A DNA stretch of 64,000 bases from Thermococcus gammatolerans EJ3 (GCF_000022365.1 NC_012804.1:124001-188000), one strand, 5' to 3'. Positions 18,229-28,906 are shown, numbered from the stretch's first letter. Made by a program: numbers and translations. The notes: generated from the sequence alone by a model not told the origin.

Positions 18229-19986
18229 ATGGGAAGGATAGTTAGGGTTACGGGACCACTCGTCGTTGCGGACGGAATGAAAGGGGCCAAGATGTACGAG
18301 GTCGTTCGCGTTGGTGAGATGGGTCTCATCGGAGAAATAATCCGTCTCGAAGGGGACAGGGCGGTCATCCAGGTTTACGAGGAGACAGCAGGCATAAAGC
18401 CCGGTGAGCCGGTTATCGGAACGGGTTCGTCGCTCAGCGTCGAGCTCGGCCCTGGCTTGCTCACCTCGATGTACGACGGAATCCAGAGACCTCTCGAAAA
18501 GCTCCGCGAGCTCAGTGGTGACTTCATAGCGAGGGGTCTTACCGCCCCGGCCCTGCCGAGGGACAAGAAGTGGCACTTCACGCCAACCGTTAAGGTTGGG
18601 GACAGGGTCACTGGTGGAGACATCCTTGGTGTCGTCCCCGAAACCAGCATCATCGAGCATAAAATCCTTGTTCCACCTTGGGTCGAGGGTGAGATAGTCG
18701 AGATAGCCGAGGAGGGCGACTACACCGTTGAGGAAGTCATAGCAAAGGTCAAGAAGCCGGACGGAACCATCGAGGAGCTCAAGATGTACCACAGGTGGCC
18801 CGTCCGTGTCAAGAGGCCCTACAAGAACAAGCTCCCACCCGAGGTTCCGCTCATCACGGGGCAGAGGACGATAGACACCTTCTTCTCGATAGCCAAGGGT
18901 GGAACCGCCGCCATTCCGGGTCCATTCGGTTCAGGAAAGACCGTCACCCAGCACCAGCTGGCGAAGTGGAGTGACGCACAGGTGGTAGTTTACATCGGTT
19001 GCGGTGAGCGCGGAAACGAGATGACCGATGTGCTTGAGGAGTTCCCCAAGCTTAAGGACCCGAAGACCGGAAAACCGCTCATGGAGAGAACGGTTTTGAT
19101 AGCTAACACCTCAAACATGCCGGTCGCTGCCCGTGAGGCTTCGATCTACACCGGCATCACCATCGCCGAGTACTTCCGCGACCAGGGCTACGACGTCGCT
19201 CTGATGGCCGACTCAACGAGCAGGTGGGCCGAGGCCCTGCGTGAGATTTCCGGAAGGCTTGAGGAAATGCCCGGTGAGGAGGGTTATCCGGCCTACCTCG
19301 CGAGCAAGATAGCGGAGTTCTACGAGCGTGCCGGTCGCGTCGTTACCCTCGGAAGCGAGCCCAGGGTTGGTAGCGTCTCCGTCATCGGTGCCGTTTCACC
19401 GCCGGGTGGAGACTTCAGCGAACCCGTCGTTCAGAACACCCTGCGTGTCGTCAAGGTCTTCTGGGCCCTAGATGCAGACCTCGCGAGGAGGAGGCACTTC
19501 CCTGCAATCAACTGGCTGAGGAGTTACTCCCTCTACCTCGATGCCGTCCAGGACTGGTGGCATAAGAACGTTGACCCAGAATGGAGGAAGATGCGCGACA
19601 CCGCTATGGCCCTCCTCCAGAAGGAGGCCGAGCTCCAGGAGATCGTTAGAATCGTCGGTCCAGATGCACTGCCCGACAGGGAGAAGGCCATACTCATAGT
19701 CACCAGGATGCTCCGTGAGGACTACCTCCAGCAGGACGCTTTCGACGAGGTCGACACCTACTGCCCACCGAAGAAGCAGGTAACCATGATGCGTGTAATT
19801 CTCAACTTCTACAACAGGACGATGGAGGCCGTTGACAGGGGCGTTCCCGTTGACGAGATAGCCAGGCTCCCGGTCAGGGAGAAGATCGGACGTATGAAGT
19901 TCGAGCCCGACGTTGAGAAGATTAGGGCGCTCATAGACGAAACCAACGCCCAGTTTGAGGAGCTCTTCAAGAAGTACGGGGTGTGA
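18229..19986 (+). CDS. atpA: A-type ATP synthase catalytic subunit A
   Basis: This is the nucleotide-hydrolysing and synthesising subunit of the A3B3 headpiece, 585 aa. It has an N-terminal beta barrel, the bulge ('non-homologous') region, P-loop GPFGSGKT at about residues 233-240, and the [20 protein letters not shown] catalytic segment. This P-loop hosts an intein in several Thermococcales; here it is uninterrupted. An AGGTGAAGG site precedes the ATG. Confidence 0.97.
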   Translation: MGRIVRVTGPLVVADGMKGAKMYEVVRVGEMGLIGEIIRLEGDRAVIQVYEETAGIKPGEPVIGTGSSLSVELGPGLLTSMYDGIQRPLEKLRELSGDFIARGLTAPALPRDKKWHFTPTVKVGDRVTGGDILGVVPETSIIEHKILVPPWVEGEIVEIAEEGDYTVEEVIAKVKKPDGTIEELKMYHRWPVRVKRPYKNKLPPEVPLITGQRTIDTFFSIAKGGTAAIPGPFGSGKTVTQHQLAKWSDAQVVVYIGCGERGNEMTDVLEEFPKLKDPKTGKPLMERTVLIANTSNMPVAAREASIYTGITIAEYFRDQGYDVALMADSTSRWAEALREISGRLEEMPGEEGYPAYLASKIAEFYERAGRVVTLGSEPRVGSVSVIGAVSPPGGDFSEPVVQNTLRVVKVFWALDADLARRRHFPAINWLRSYSLYLDAVQDWWHKNVDPEWRKMRDTAMALLQKEAELQEIVRIVGPDALPDREKAILIVTRMLREDYLQQDAFDEVDTYCPPKKQVTMMRVILNFYNRTMEAVDRGVPVDEIARLPVREKIGRMKFEPDVEKIRALIDETNAQFEELFKKYGV

Positions 19987-19991
19987 TGCTC

Positions 19992-21383
19992 ATGCCGGGA
20001 ATGGAGTACTCCACCGTTAGCAAGATTTACGGCCCGCTGATGATCGTCGAGGGCGTTAAAGGCGTAGCTTACGGTGAGGTCGTGGAAATAGAGACAGAGA
20101 GCGGGGAAAAGAGGAAGGGGCAGGTGCTTGAGGCCAGGGAGAACCTCGCGATAGTCCAGGTCTTTGAGGGAACCCGCGATTTGGACATCAAAACAACGCG
20201 CGTCCGCTTCACCGGCGAGACCCTCAAGGTTCCGGTTTCAATGGACATGCTGGGTAGGATATTCAACGGTATCGGCAAGCCCATCGACGGTGGACCGGAA
20301 ATCATCCCCGAGGACAGGAGGGACGTTCACGGTGCACCGCTCAATCCGGTCGCGAGAGCCTACCCGAGGGACTTCATCCAGACCGGTATCTCAGCCATAG
20401 ACGGTATGAACACCCTCGTTCGCGGTCAGAAGCTGCCCATTTTCAGCGGTTCTGGTCTGCCGCACAACATGCTGGCAGCGCAGATAGCGAGGCAGGCAAA
20501 GGTCCTCGGTGAGGAGGAGCAGTTCGCCGTCGTCTTCGCGGCGATGGGTATCACCTACGAGGAGGCCAACTTCTTCAAGAAGAGCTTCGAGGAGACCGGA
20601 GCAATTGAGAGGGCCGTCCTCTTCCTCAACCTTGCCGACGACCCGGCCATCGAGCGTATCATCACCCCGCGTATGGCCCTGACCGTTGCAGAGTACCTCG
20701 CTTTCGACTACGACATGCAGGTTCTGGTTATCCTCACGGACATGACCAACTACGCGGAAGCTCTGCGTGAGATTTCCGCTGCTAGAGAAGAGGTTCCAGG
20801 AAGGCGCGGATATCCGGGTTACATGTACACCGATTTGGCGACAATCTACGAGCGTGCCGGCCGTGTCAGGGGCAAGAAGGGAAGCATAACCCAGATGCCG
20901 ATCCTCACGATGCCCGACGACGACATCACCCACCCGATTCCCGATTTGACCGGTTACATCACCGAGGGTCAGATAGTCCTCAGCAGGGAGCTCCACAGGA
21001 AGGGTATCTATCCACCAATTGACGTCCTTCCGTCGCTCAGCCGTCTGATGAAGGACGGTATCGGTAAGGGAAGGACGAGGGAAGACCACCCGCAGCTCAG
21101 TCAGCAGCTCTACGCCGCCTACGCCGAGGGACGCTCCCTTAGGGACCTCGTCGCCGTCGTCGGTGAAGAAGCTTTAAGCGAGACTGACAGGAAGTACCTC
21201 AAGTTCGCGGACAGGTTTGAGAGGGAGTTCGTCGCCCAGCGCTACGACGAGGACAGGAGCATCTTCGAGACCCTCGACCTCGGCTGGGAGCTCCTGGCGG
21301 AGCTTCCGGAGAGCGAGCTCAAGCGTGTCAGGAAGGAGTACATCCTCAAGTACCACCCCAAGTACAGGAAGAGGGGCTCTTAA
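19992..21383 (+). CDS. atpB: A-type ATP synthase regulatory subunit B
   Basis: This is the non-catalytic headpiece subunit, 463 aa. It has the family N terminus [17 protein letters not shown] and, at the P-loop position, the diverged [10 protein letters not shown] instead of a Walker A, as expected for B. ATG 19992 is preferred (GGGGTGTGAT upstream); ATG 19986, overlapping the atpA stop, is possible. Confidence 0.96.
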   Translation: MPGMEYSTVSKIYGPLMIVEGVKGVAYGEVVEIETESGEKRKGQVLEARENLAIVQVFEGTRDLDIKTTRVRFTGETLKVPVSMDMLGRIFNGIGKPIDGGPEIIPEDRRDVHGAPLNPVARAYPRDFIQTGISAIDGMNTLVRGQKLPIFSGSGLPHNMLAAQIARQAKVLGEEEQFAVVFAAMGITYEEANFFKKSFEETGAIERAVLFLNLADDPAIERIITPRMALTVAEYLAFDYDMQVLVILTDMTNYAEALREISAAREEVPGRRGYPGYMYTDLATIYERAGRVRGKKGSITQMPILTMPDDDITHPIPDLTGYITEGQIVLSRELHRKGIYPPIDVLPSLSRLMKDGIGKGRTREDHPQLSQQLYAAYAEGRSLRDLVAVVGEEALSETDRKYLKFADRFEREFVAQRYDEDRSIFETLDLGWELLAELPESELKRVRKEYILKYHPKYRKRGS

Positions 21384-21407
21384 CTTTCAACTTTTTAGGT
21401 GGTCGAG

Positions 21408-22052
21408 ATGGCAGAACTGCTCAACGTCAAGCCTACCAGAATGGAGCTCCTCAACCTGAAGAGGCGCATCCAGTTGGCAAAGAAGGGCCACAAGCTCCTC
21501 AAGGACAAGCAAGATGCGTTGATAATGGAGTTCTTCACCATCTACGATGAGGCCCTCCAGCTCAGACGGGAGCTCAACGAAAAGATGGGAGTGGCCTTTG
21601 AAACCCTCACGCGAGCCCAGATCGAGGCTGGAACACTTCCGCTCAGGGAAGCCGCACTGGCGGTCAAGCCCAACAAAGAGGTTGAGATAAAGCGGAGGAA
21701 CGTCATGGGAGTCTCGGTTCCGCTGATCGAAGCCGAGGGCTTTAAGAGAAAGGCCAGCGAACGCGGCTACGCCTTTGTCTCGACGAGTCCATTCGTCGAT
21801 ATCGCAGCGGAAAAGTTCGAGGAGGTTCTTGATTTGGCCGTTCGCCTCGCCGAGGTCGAGGAGACTCTTAAGAGGCTCGCGAGGGAGATAGAGACCACAA
21901 AGAGGCGCGTTAACGCGCTTGAGTACATCATAATCCCGCGCATGGAGGCAACGGTTAAGTTCATCAAGCAGCGTCTCGATGAGATGGAGCGCGAGAACTT
22001 CTTCAGGCTCAAGAGGGTCAAGGCCCTCATAGAGGCCCGCTCGGGAAGTTAA
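21408..22052 (+). CDS. atpD: A-type ATP synthase subunit D
   Basis: This is the rotor shaft of the A1 part, 214 aa. It is two long antiparallel helices (N- and C-terminal, rich in K/R/E/L) joined by a short beta segment, as in subunit D/gamma. It is the last gene of the operon. The start at 21408 follows AGGTGGTCGAG. It is the operon end by content; alaX follows after 38 bases with its own GGTGGTGAC site and may still be read through. Confidence 0.95.
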   Translation: MAELLNVKPTRMELLNLKRRIQLAKKGHKLLKDKQDALIMEFFTIYDEALQLRRELNEKMGVAFETLTRAQIEAGTLPLREAALAVKPNKEVEIKRRNVMGVSVPLIEAEGFKRKASERGYAFVSTSPFVDIAAEKFEEVLDLAVRLAEVEETLKRLAREIETTKRRVNALEYIIIPRMEATVKFIKQRLDEMERENFFRLKRVKALIEARSGS

Positions 22053-22090
22053 CCTTTTATTCTACCTTTCCATCCTCCTCTGGTGGTGAC

Positions 22091-23308
22091 ATGACGGAAA
22101 AGCTCTTTTACAGGGATCCCTACCTGAGGGAAACGAGGGCCAAAGTTCTTCACGTTGAGAAGCTCGGAGATAGGGTTAGGCTTCTCCTCGACAGGACTAT
22201 TTTCTATCCCGAGGGAGGCGGCCAGCCGTCTGACAGGGGTTTCATAGAGGGAAACGGCTTCAGAGTTCTCGTTGATAGGGTTTACGGAAAGGACAAGATC
22301 TGGCACGAGGGAAAGCTCGAGGGCAGGTTTCCGGAGAAGGGCGATGAAGTGAGGCTAACCCTCGACTGGGAATGGCGCTACGAGAACATGCGCGCCCACA
22401 CCGGCCAGCACATTCTCTCGGCAGTCATAAAGGGTCTCCTGGGGGCAGACACGACGGGCTTCCAGATATTCCCCGAGCACGGCAAGATCGAGATCGACTA
22501 CCCCGGGGAGCTGAGCTGGGAGCTGGTAAACGAGATCGAGAGGAAAACCAATGAAATAATCTGGGGCGACGTGGAGGTGGAAGTTGAGGTCTACGAAGAG
22601 CTTCCCGGAGAGCTGTCTGAGAGACTCAGGAAGCCCCTCTCCGAGAAAGTGAAGCCCCCGATAAGGATAGTCAAGATTGGAACGGTTGATGTGACTCCCT
22701 GCGGCGGAACCCACGTGAGGAGCACGCGCGAGGTTGGCGTCCTCAAGGTTCTCAACTTCTACCGCAAGAGCAGAAAGCTGTGGAGGATAGAGTTCGCTAC
22801 CGGGAACAGGGCTTTGAGGGCTTTGAACGAGATTCTCAAAGACTACTGGGGGTCTTTGGAGGAGATGCCCAACAAGAACCGGCCCCTCAGGGAGAGAGTC
22901 ATTGAGCTCAGGAGTGAACTCGAAAAACTTGAGGAGGAGAAATCAAAACTGAGGCGTGAACTCTGGCGCTGGAAGGCTGAGGCCCTCATCAAAAACGCCC
23001 GGAAAATCGATGGGGTCAGGGTTATTACCCTCGTCGAGGAGTGGCCGATGAAGGACGCGCAGGCCTTCGCAATTTACCTCGTCGAACACAACCCCGGTAC
23101 GGTGGTACTCATCGCGGGCGAAAACTACGTTGTCTTCGCCAAGAGCGAGAAACTCGACGTTTCAATGAGATCGCTTTTGAGGGCCGTTTTGGCGGAAGTC
23201 GGCGGCGGAGGCGGTGGAAGCGACAACCTCGCCAAGGGGGGTGGCTTCAGGGTTTCCCCAAGGGAAGTCCTCGATATTGCGGTCAAAAAGCTCGGGGAAT
23301 TGCTCTAG
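22091..23308 (+). CDS. alaX: Alanyl-tRNA editing protein AlaX (with DHHA1 domain)
   Basis: A free-standing trans-editing hydrolase that removes Ser (or Gly) from mischarged tRNA-Ala, 405 aa. The N-terminal beta barrel (YPEGGGQPSDRG) leads to the editing domain with zinc ligands HTGQH and CGGTH. A coiled-coil stretch follows, then a C-terminal DHHA1-like domain with VGGGGGGSDNLAKGGG, as in AlaRS and the long AlaX type. It ends convergent with, and overlapping by 4 bases, the PP-loop gene. Confidence 0.93.
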   Translation: MTEKLFYRDPYLRETRAKVLHVEKLGDRVRLLLDRTIFYPEGGGQPSDRGFIEGNGFRVLVDRVYGKDKIWHEGKLEGRFPEKGDEVRLTLDWEWRYENMRAHTGQHILSAVIKGLLGADTTGFQIFPEHGKIEIDYPGELSWELVNEIERKTNEIIWGDVEVEVEVYEELPGELSERLRKPLSEKVKPPIRIVKIGTVDVTPCGGTHVRSTREVGVLKVLNFYRKSRKLWRIEFATGNRALRALNEILKDYWGSLEEMPNKNRPLRERVIELRSELEKLEEEKSKLRRELWRWKAEALIKNARKIDGVRVITLVEEWPMKDAQAFAIYLVEHNPGTVVLIAGENYVVFAKSEKLDVSMRSLLRAVLAEVGGGGGGSDNLAKGGGFRVSPREVLDIAVKKLGELL

Positions 23309-24135
23309 GGAACTCGGGGGAAATCTATTCCAAGCTTTTTCTTCACGATTTCCCACTGCCACTCGGGGACTTTTGGCTTTTGAAGCTCCTTCTCCGCCCT
23401 CTCCCTGCTCATGAGGCCGTACCTGACGAGGGCTGCTATCCGCCTGTGTTCAAAGCTGTGGCCGTGCTTTTCCCAGTAGAGCTCCAGAGCGGGCCCGAGA
23501 ACGAGGCAATTGGTGGTGTAGCCCGGCAATTCCAGAAACTCGAAGGGGAGCTTTTTCAGGATTTCAAAGCGCTCTTTCTCGGTCATCATTGATAGGAGTC
23601 TTATTTGAATGACTCCGCCACTCATGAGCCTATACGGATGGTGGCCGAAGGGTAGCTCATGGCCGGTTATTATGTACCTGTATCCCTTTCTGATGGCGTA
23701 CTTTCTCAGTTTTTCCATTGTTCTCCTCGAACAGGCCCTGCACGGGCTCTGGCCCTTCAAAAGCGCGTTCCTGAAAATGTCCGAGTAGTCGTACCGCAGA
23801 ACCCTGAAAGGAACCCCAAGGTGCTCGGCTATTCGTCTCGCGTTCTCTATGGCTTCCTCCGCCATGAGCCCGTGATCTATCATGACCGCTTCAAGTTCTG
23901 GGACCTTGTAGACCTCCTTTGCAAGGTAGAGTGCGACGACACTGTCCTTTCCACCGGAGTAGGCGACTATCGCTTTGTCAACGTTCTTCATGAGCTCGTC
24001 GAGTTCCTTCCTGATTCTCTCTCCCTCAACCGGGTGCTTTAGGTAAACCTGACATTCACGGCATATCGGCTTCCCGTCAATAATGTCTATTTTGGCCGTC
24101 CTCTCATCGTTAACGCAGAGCGAGCACTTCAGCAT
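23305..24135 (-). CDS. PP-loop ATPase with N-terminal zinc ribbon (tRNA-thiolation-like)
   Basis: A 276-aa member of the adenine nucleotide alpha-hydrolase superfamily. An N-terminal CxxC...CxxC zinc ribbon (CSLC, CREC) precedes the PP-loop YSGGKDSVVALYLA. PCRACSRRTMEKL in the middle supplies two more cysteines, and ITGHE is a conserved block. This layout resembles TtuA/TtcA-type tRNA sulfurases, but the C-terminal zinc ribbon of TtuA is missing, so the substrate is uncertain. Confidence 0.75.
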   Translation of the reverse strand: MLKCSLCVNDERTAKIDIIDGKPICRECQVYLKHPVEGERIRKELDELMKNVDKAIVAYSGGKDSVVALYLAKEVYKVPELEAVMIDHGLMAEEAIENARRIAEHLGVPFRVLRYDYSDIFRNALLKGQSPCRACSRRTMEKLRKYAIRKGYRYIITGHELPFGHHPYRLMSGGVIQIRLLSMMTEKERFEILKKLPFEFLELPGYTTNCLVLGPALELYWEKHGHSFEHRRIAALVRYGLMSRERAEKELQKPKVPEWQWEIVKKKLGIDFPRVP

Positions 24136-24171
24136 GGGAGGGAGAAGGAGAGAGCAGTTAAAAACCTTAGG

Positions 24172-24825
24172 TCATCGTCTGAACCTTTCAAGGGGTTTCC
24201 TGACGACTTCTTCGGTTTTCTTCTTTCCTGTTCTGGCCATGAAGAAGACCAGGATGGGAAAGGCGTTGCTCATGAGGATCCCGCGGTTGTTTCTTCCCAC
24301 GAACCACCCGAAGAGCAGCCCGAACAGAAAGCCTGCTCCCCAGAGGTAGAGGAGAAAGTTTCCGGCGCTCATGCCGGATTTGAGAGTTATGGACAGGGTT
24401 TTATACGCTATGCCAAGGGTTACCACGAAGAGGGCCTCGATGAGAAGCGAGAGTGTGGAGGCCCTGCCTATTATCGAGAGCAATCTCCCCTCATTTGAGT
24501 ATTCCCTGACGATCCTCTGGTCGTGAACGGTGTAAATTAGAGTTTTGGAGAGGTTTGAGCCGCTCCTGAACGTGAAAATGCCCAGAACCGCTCCGAGCAG
24601 CGTTTTGTCCTTGAGCTTCCAGAAGGCCCATAGGCCTATTGCAATCCAGATCACGGTGTAGAGTATCTCATAACCCTTCTTCTCGTTCTCAGGTATCTCC
24701 ACCCTGAGGACCCTTCTCCAGACCGAGCTCCCCATTCCCACAGTGAACCTTGCAACCCCTACCATCACGTTCAGGCCAAGGAATACGGAGAGAAGCGCCA
24801 GAGAGAGGGCCTTTTCCACTATCAT
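24172..24825 (-). CDS. Multi-spanning membrane protein of unknown function
   Basis: A 217-aa hydrophobic protein with about five or six TM segments, a basic loop near VHDQRIVREYSNEG and a basic C-terminal tail (KKKTEEVVRKPLERFRR). No family was recognised. Start 24825 is chosen because GATGATGACC just upstream can serve as ribosome site; 24834 or 24831 are alternatives. It lies 30 bases downstream of the permease pair and may belong to the same transcript. Confidence 0.6.
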   Translation of the reverse strand: MIVEKALSLALLSVFLGLNVMVGVARFTVGMGSSVWRRVLRVEIPENEKKGYEILYTVIWIAIGLWAFWKLKDKTLLGAVLGIFTFRSGSNLSKTLIYTVHDQRIVREYSNEGRLLSIIGRASTLSLLIEALFVVTLGIAYKTLSITLKSGMSAGNFLLYLWGAGFLFGLLFGWFVGRNNRGILMSNAFPILVFFMARTGKKKTEEVVRKPLERFRR

Positions 24826-24854
24826 GGTCATCATCTCGCACTTTATCTCATGAA

Positions 24855-26225
24855 CTACATCTTAATAAACTCTTCCTCGATCCAGTTGGCTATCACAACG
24901 AAGGAAATCGCAAGGAGGGCCATCGAGAACCCTATGGGGAGGACGAGCCACCACAGGAACTGATACTGGGCGTTGTAGACTATGGTCTGACTCATGAGGG
25001 AGCTCCAGTTGAAGCCAGGTGAGATGTTGAAGAAGCCGAGGAGGGTGAGGAGGGCTATGACCCCCGGGATTGTTATGGCGAGCTGTTCGAGACCGTAGGG
25101 CACGAGAATCCGGGAAACGTGCTTTTTCAGTATCCAGGGGAGGTTTCCGCCGAGGGCTTTCGACGATTCGATGTAGCCCTTCCGGAGTTCTTCCTTAACT
25201 ATTGAGCGGACGTTCCTTGAGATGTTCCCGATCAGGAGGATCCCGAGTACGAGCGCCACCGAGAGGGAGTGGACTTTGATCACGTAGACCCTGTTCTCCA
25301 GCTCGATGGTTCCCAGGGCTATTATCGTGACCATGGCGAAGGGGAGAGTTGGAAGAACCGTGAGGAAGCGCGAGGCGAGATTCGAACCGGTGCCAACTTT
25401 CCCCCCTATTGCCCCGAGGGTTCCCAGGAGGAGGCCGAGACTCACGGAGATCAAAGCCCCGGCGAAGGCTATGAGCAGGGTTTCCCCCATCCCCCCGAGG
25501 AAGCCGACCCAGACATCCCTTCCGAAGATGTCCGTGCCGAGGAAACCGTGACTCTGGCCCGCAATGAAAACCCTGATCGTCTCGTTGGGTTCCAGTTTGG
25601 GGATCTTTCCCCCGTACATTGCCCTGATTATCGGGGAGTCCTGAGCCTTTATCGTTATAACGTACTTCCCGTGAAGGGGCTTCGGGTTGGTAAGGCAGTC
25701 CTCCTTTGGTTCCGAGAAAACTGTGTTGAAGACGTTCTTGCCGAAGAAGGACTCCCCTGTTAGCTTTGTGCCGCACCTTTTCTCGGCAAGTTCCTCAAAG
25801 AGGGGATAGTTCTTTTTCAGGTGCAGCGTGTAGTTCATCAAACTTGGGGAGCCGGCAAATAGCTTTATTGTCTCGTTGTCCGGTGTTGTCATGGTTATCT
25901 CGATGGATTTGGTGGTGTTCATGATGACAACTATGTCCTCCGGGGCCAGGCTGTAGTGAAAATCGTACGTGAACCTGAAAACTCCGTCTCGGTATTCTCC
26001 CCTCACCCACTCCGAGGGGGGTAGCCCTTTAAAGGCCCCGTACCACTCAGGGGGTTTCGCTTTGGGGTTTCTGTCCCAGTAATCGAGGTTGTTCCAGTTT
26101 TTCAGGTCCTCTGCCCGGATTGTGAGGGGTCCGACGAGAGACGCAATTATGTAAGCGGCCACTATGAGGAGCGCAATTGAGACCCTTCTCGGAATTCCGG
26201 ATCTCCTCTCTCCCTTTTCAGTCAT
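24855..26225 (-). CDS. ABC transporter permease, DppC/OppC type, with large extracytoplasmic domain
   Basis: This is the inner-membrane channel half of a peptide/nickel-type importer, 456 aa. TM1 is at about residues 14-34, then about 200 extracytoplasmic residues, then GTDIFGRDVWVGFLGG, which is the DppC signature, and five TM helices. The EAA loop YIESSKALGGNLPWILKKHV docks an ATPase. It overlaps the DppB-type partner by 8 bases. No ATPase or solute-binding protein gene is adjacent, so partners must be elsewhere or lost. The inserted domain is unusual for DppC. Confidence 0.85.
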   Translation of the reverse strand: MTEKGERRSGIPRRVSIALLIVAAYIIASLVGPLTIRAEDLKNWNNLDYWDRNPKAKPPEWYGAFKGLPPSEWVRGEYRDGVFRFTYDFHYSLAPEDIVVIMNTTKSIEITMTTPDNETIKLFAGSPSLMNYTLHLKKNYPLFEELAEKRCGTKLTGESFFGKNVFNTVFSEPKEDCLTNPKPLHGKYVITIKAQDSPIIRAMYGGKIPKLEPNETIRVFIAGQSHGFLGTDIFGRDVWVGFLGGMGETLLIAFAGALISVSLGLLLGTLGAIGGKVGTGSNLASRFLTVLPTLPFAMVTIIALGTIELENRVYVIKVHSLSVALVLGILLIGNISRNVRSIVKEELRKGYIESSKALGGNLPWILKKHVSRILVPYGLEQLAITIPGVIALLTLLGFFNISPGFNWSSLMSQTIVYNAQYQFLWWLVLPIGFSMALLAISFVVIANWIEEEFIKM

Positions 26226-27243
26226 TGATCTCCCTCCTTGGATCCAGGTAGAGGTAAAGGGCCTCCAGAACTGTTGAGTTCAGGAAGTAGAAGGCCGCCA
26301 TGACAAAGGCCACGAAGAAGATACTGAAGCCGTCGAAATGGAGGTGTGGTATCTTCGGCTCCCCGAACTCGTTTGGGAGGTATATAACCTCGACCGAATC
26401 CGCCAGAACCTTTCCAATCCCGGGAACCTCGAAGAGCTTCTCAACGGCCATAGCACTCATCATAAGGTTGAGGAAGTTGTAGCTCGTGAAGGTCAGGAAG
26501 GAGGGTAAAACGGTCCTCAGAAGCTTTCTCATGATCCTCCTGTCCGGCAGTCCCTTGAGTCCGTCGATGAAGAAGTACTCCTCGAAGGCCTCCCTCTTGA
26601 CCAGGTTCCTGACGTTGAAGGCGTAAACGACGACGTTTGAGAGCGTCAGCGCTATAACCGGCAGGAGGAGGGCGTTCAGGTATGCCATGATCCCAGCTCC
26701 CCCGTAAGCCTTTGCCCTCATCAGGGAGTTTGTGTAGCTGATGTCACCTATGTCCCACTTCCACCACAGCGTCCACACGAAGAGCAGGGCCCAGAACCAG
26801 GCTGGAATTCCGGAGAAGAGGGGTGCCAGTGCCGACAGAACCCTATCCCAGAACCCTCCTTTGTAACCAGCTTTCAGACCCCAGTAGAGGCCGAAGGCAA
26901 ATATCAGGAGCGTGGTCATAGTCAGAACCGCGAAGCTGAGTCCGATTGTCTTCAGGGTTTTCCAGAGTTTCTTTCCCCTGAACTCTTTGATTAAGTATCT
27001 GAAGTAGGCCCTAACCCTCGTCTTTATTGATTCGATGTCCATCCTCTGTTTAAGCTCTGTTATCTCGTTAACGTACTTCTCGTACTGGGCCATTTCTTCG
27101 GGCGACAGTGTTTTCAGATCAACGGGTGTGTTTAATGTCACTCTGTCTGCCTTTTCCTCTGCGATGGCAACCACAGTCGCCGTGAGCAGGAGTGCCAGTG
27201 ATATCAGAACGAGGTTGAACAGGAGGTCCCTAACGATCCTCAT
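26218..27243 (-). CDS. ABC transporter permease, DppB/OppB type
   Basis: This is the partner permease of 341 aa. TM1 is near the N terminus, followed by a charged extracytoplasmic stretch with two helices (residues about 35-95), then five TM segments, with the FNVRNLVKREAFEEYFFIDGLKGLP region acting as EAA loop. It is the first gene of the unit; TATA AATTTATAAA is at about 27272-27283 (reverse strand). Confidence 0.82.
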   Translation of the reverse strand: MRIVRDLLFNLVLISLALLLTATVVAIAEEKADRVTLNTPVDLKTLSPEEMAQYEKYVNEITELKQRMDIESIKTRVRAYFRYLIKEFRGKKLWKTLKTIGLSFAVLTMTTLLIFAFGLYWGLKAGYKGGFWDRVLSALAPLFSGIPAWFWALLFVWTLWWKWDIGDISYTNSLMRAKAYGGAGIMAYLNALLLPVIALTLSNVVVYAFNVRNLVKREAFEEYFFIDGLKGLPDRRIMRKLLRTVLPSFLTFTSYNFLNLMMSAMAVEKLFEVPGIGKVLADSVEVIYLPNEFGEPKIPHLHFDGFSIFFVAFVMAAFYFLNSTVLEALYLYLDPRREIND

Positions 27244-27331
27244 AATTCAACCCTTGAAGAAATGCGGTTGAAAATTTATAAATTTTTGTAGAAAATGGGA
27301 ACATCTTGATAAAATGAAGTTATGTGTAACA

Positions 27332-28243
27332 TCACGTTACATTTCGTTCCCTTTTTACCAGCGGAACAACGTCCCTCGCGACACGCCGCGCGCTGAAGAG
27401 GGTGAGGTGATCCATCTTCTGGTACAAAACTAGCTGGCAGCCGCTTATGCGAACGTCGATGTACTTCTTGGCCTCCATCGCGGCCTTCAAGAACTCCCTC
27501 ACGCTCTCAGCCCTATCGAAGTCGAGGCCCGCCTTCCTCAGCCTTTCCACGTTGAGTTCATGGATCGTGAGGGGCTGGAGCATCATCTCGTCGACGCCAA
27601 GGGAAGATGCAAGTTCGGCTATTTTAGGTATGTCCTCGTCGTTTATCCCGGGCATGAAGATCGTTCTAACGACCGAGCGAACGCTCTCGTCCGAGCCAAC
27701 TATTCTCAGTGCATTCACAACGGCGTCGAAGGTATCTGCGTTCGTTATTTTGAGGTGCTTTTCTCTGGTTGAAGCGTCGAGGCTTATCATGACGAGGTCG
27801 AAGTCGAGCTTTTCCCACAGCTCCTCGGTCAAAAGCGAGCCGTTGGTCTGGAGGTCAAGTCTCGCCTCTGGAAAGCGCTCGCGGAGCATTTTGTTTACCT
27901 CAACGATGCGCGGGCTGAGAAGGGGTTCCCCGTACTGCGAGACTGTTATTGCCTTCGGGTTCTCCCAGCCGTAGTAGCCGGGCTTTGGAGCCTTTCCAAG
28001 CTTCACAGCGACGTTCGAGTAGCAGAATATGCAGTCGTGGTTGCACGCTGGGGTCAGCTCGTAGCTCGGATGATGAACCGGGTTTGGATTGCTCAGATCG
28101 AGGCCCTGACAGCCCTGACAGTGGGTTGGAATTTTTAGATCCATAACAAACTTCTTGAGAAGCCTTGCCTCCTTGTTCTCGAGGATCTGAGGCTCTACAC
28201 CCATGCTTCTCGCAAAGTCTTCCCAGCTCATCTTTATGCCCAT
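27332..28243 (-). CDS. Radical SAM protein
   Basis: A 303-aa radical S-adenosylmethionine enzyme. The cluster motif CNHDCIFC (CX3CX2C) is preceded by an extra cysteine pair CQGCQG (about residues 43-46) that could be a second metal site. YGEPLL stands in place of the GGEPL motif, and the TIM-barrel strands follow. NifB/MoaA-like B12-independent class; the substrate is unknown. ATG 28243 has GGTGGTGAC. It is divergent from taw3, with about 70 bases between them. Confidence 0.85.
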   Translation of the reverse strand: MGIKMSWEDFARSMGVEPQILENKEARLLKKFVMDLKIPTHCQGCQGLDLSNPNPVHHPSYELTPACNHDCIFCYSNVAVKLGKAPKPGYYGWENPKAITVSQYGEPLLSPRIVEVNKMLRERFPEARLDLQTNGSLLTEELWEKLDFDLVMISLDASTREKHLKITNADTFDAVVNALRIVGSDESVRSVVRTIFMPGINDEDIPKIAELASSLGVDEMMLQPLTIHELNVERLRKAGLDFDRAESVREFLKAAMEAKKYIDVRISGCQLVLYQKMDHLTLFSARRVARDVVPLVKRERNVT

Positions 28244-28311
28244 GTCACCACCTACACCCGAATCGAAAAGCTCTTTAAAAGGTTGGCTGGACTGATGTGG
28301 GAAGTGAGAAC

Positions 28312-28896
28312 ATGGGCTTCCTCTACATCAAGAACTTCGACGAGCAGAAGGCCAGAGCAATGGAGGGCCTCCGGCGGGCCCTAGAAGAGGGGAAGGTTGA
28401 TGAGGACATAATAACCCTGCTCGAGAAAATCAACGCGCTTGAGAACTACTTCACAACCTCCTCATGCTCGGGCAGAATCTCGGTCATGGAGATGCCCCAC
28501 TTCGGCGACAAGGTTAATTCAGTCTGGCTCGGCAAGTGGCACAGAGAAGTCACCGTCGAGGAGGTTCTTGAGGCGGTTGTGAGGCACTCCAAGGGTCAGC
28601 TCTGGTTCTTGGTCAGGAGCCCAATCCTTCACGTCGGCGCAAGAACTCTGGAGGACGCGGTTAAACTGCTCAACCTCGCGATAGGGCTGGGCTTCAAGTA
28701 CTCGAACATTAAAAGCGTGAGCCATAAGAAGCTCCTCGTTGAGATACGCTCGACGGAGAGAATGGACGTTCCGCTCGGCTCTGATGGGGAGCTCTGGGTC
28801 GATGAGGCCTACATCGAGAAAATCGTTACCATAGCGAACGACCAGCTGAGAAGGTTTAAGAGAAAGCTGAAGAGGCTGGAGGAAGAAATTGAATAG
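28312..28896 (+). CDS. taw3: tRNA wybutosine methyltransferase Taw3 (TYW3-like)
   Basis: It N4-methylates the acp-modified demethylwyosine at position 37 of tRNA-Phe, in the archaeal wyosine pathway. The 194-aa protein has the TYW3 hallmark TTSSCSGRISVM and the LWFLVRSPILHVGARTLEDA block. ATG 28312 after GTGAGAAC is preferred over GTG 28297. It is the last gene of core-like composition before the AT-rich island. Confidence 0.92.
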   Translation: MGFLYIKNFDEQKARAMEGLRRALEEGKVDEDIITLLEKINALENYFTTSSCSGRISVMEMPHFGDKVNSVWLGKWHREVTVEEVLEAVVRHSKGQLWFLVRSPILHVGARTLEDAVKLLNLAIGLGFKYSNIKSVSHKKLLVEIRSTERMDVPLGSDGELWVDEAYIEKIVTIANDQLRRFKRKLKRLEEEIE

Positions 28897-28906
28897 AGAA
28901 GTAGAA

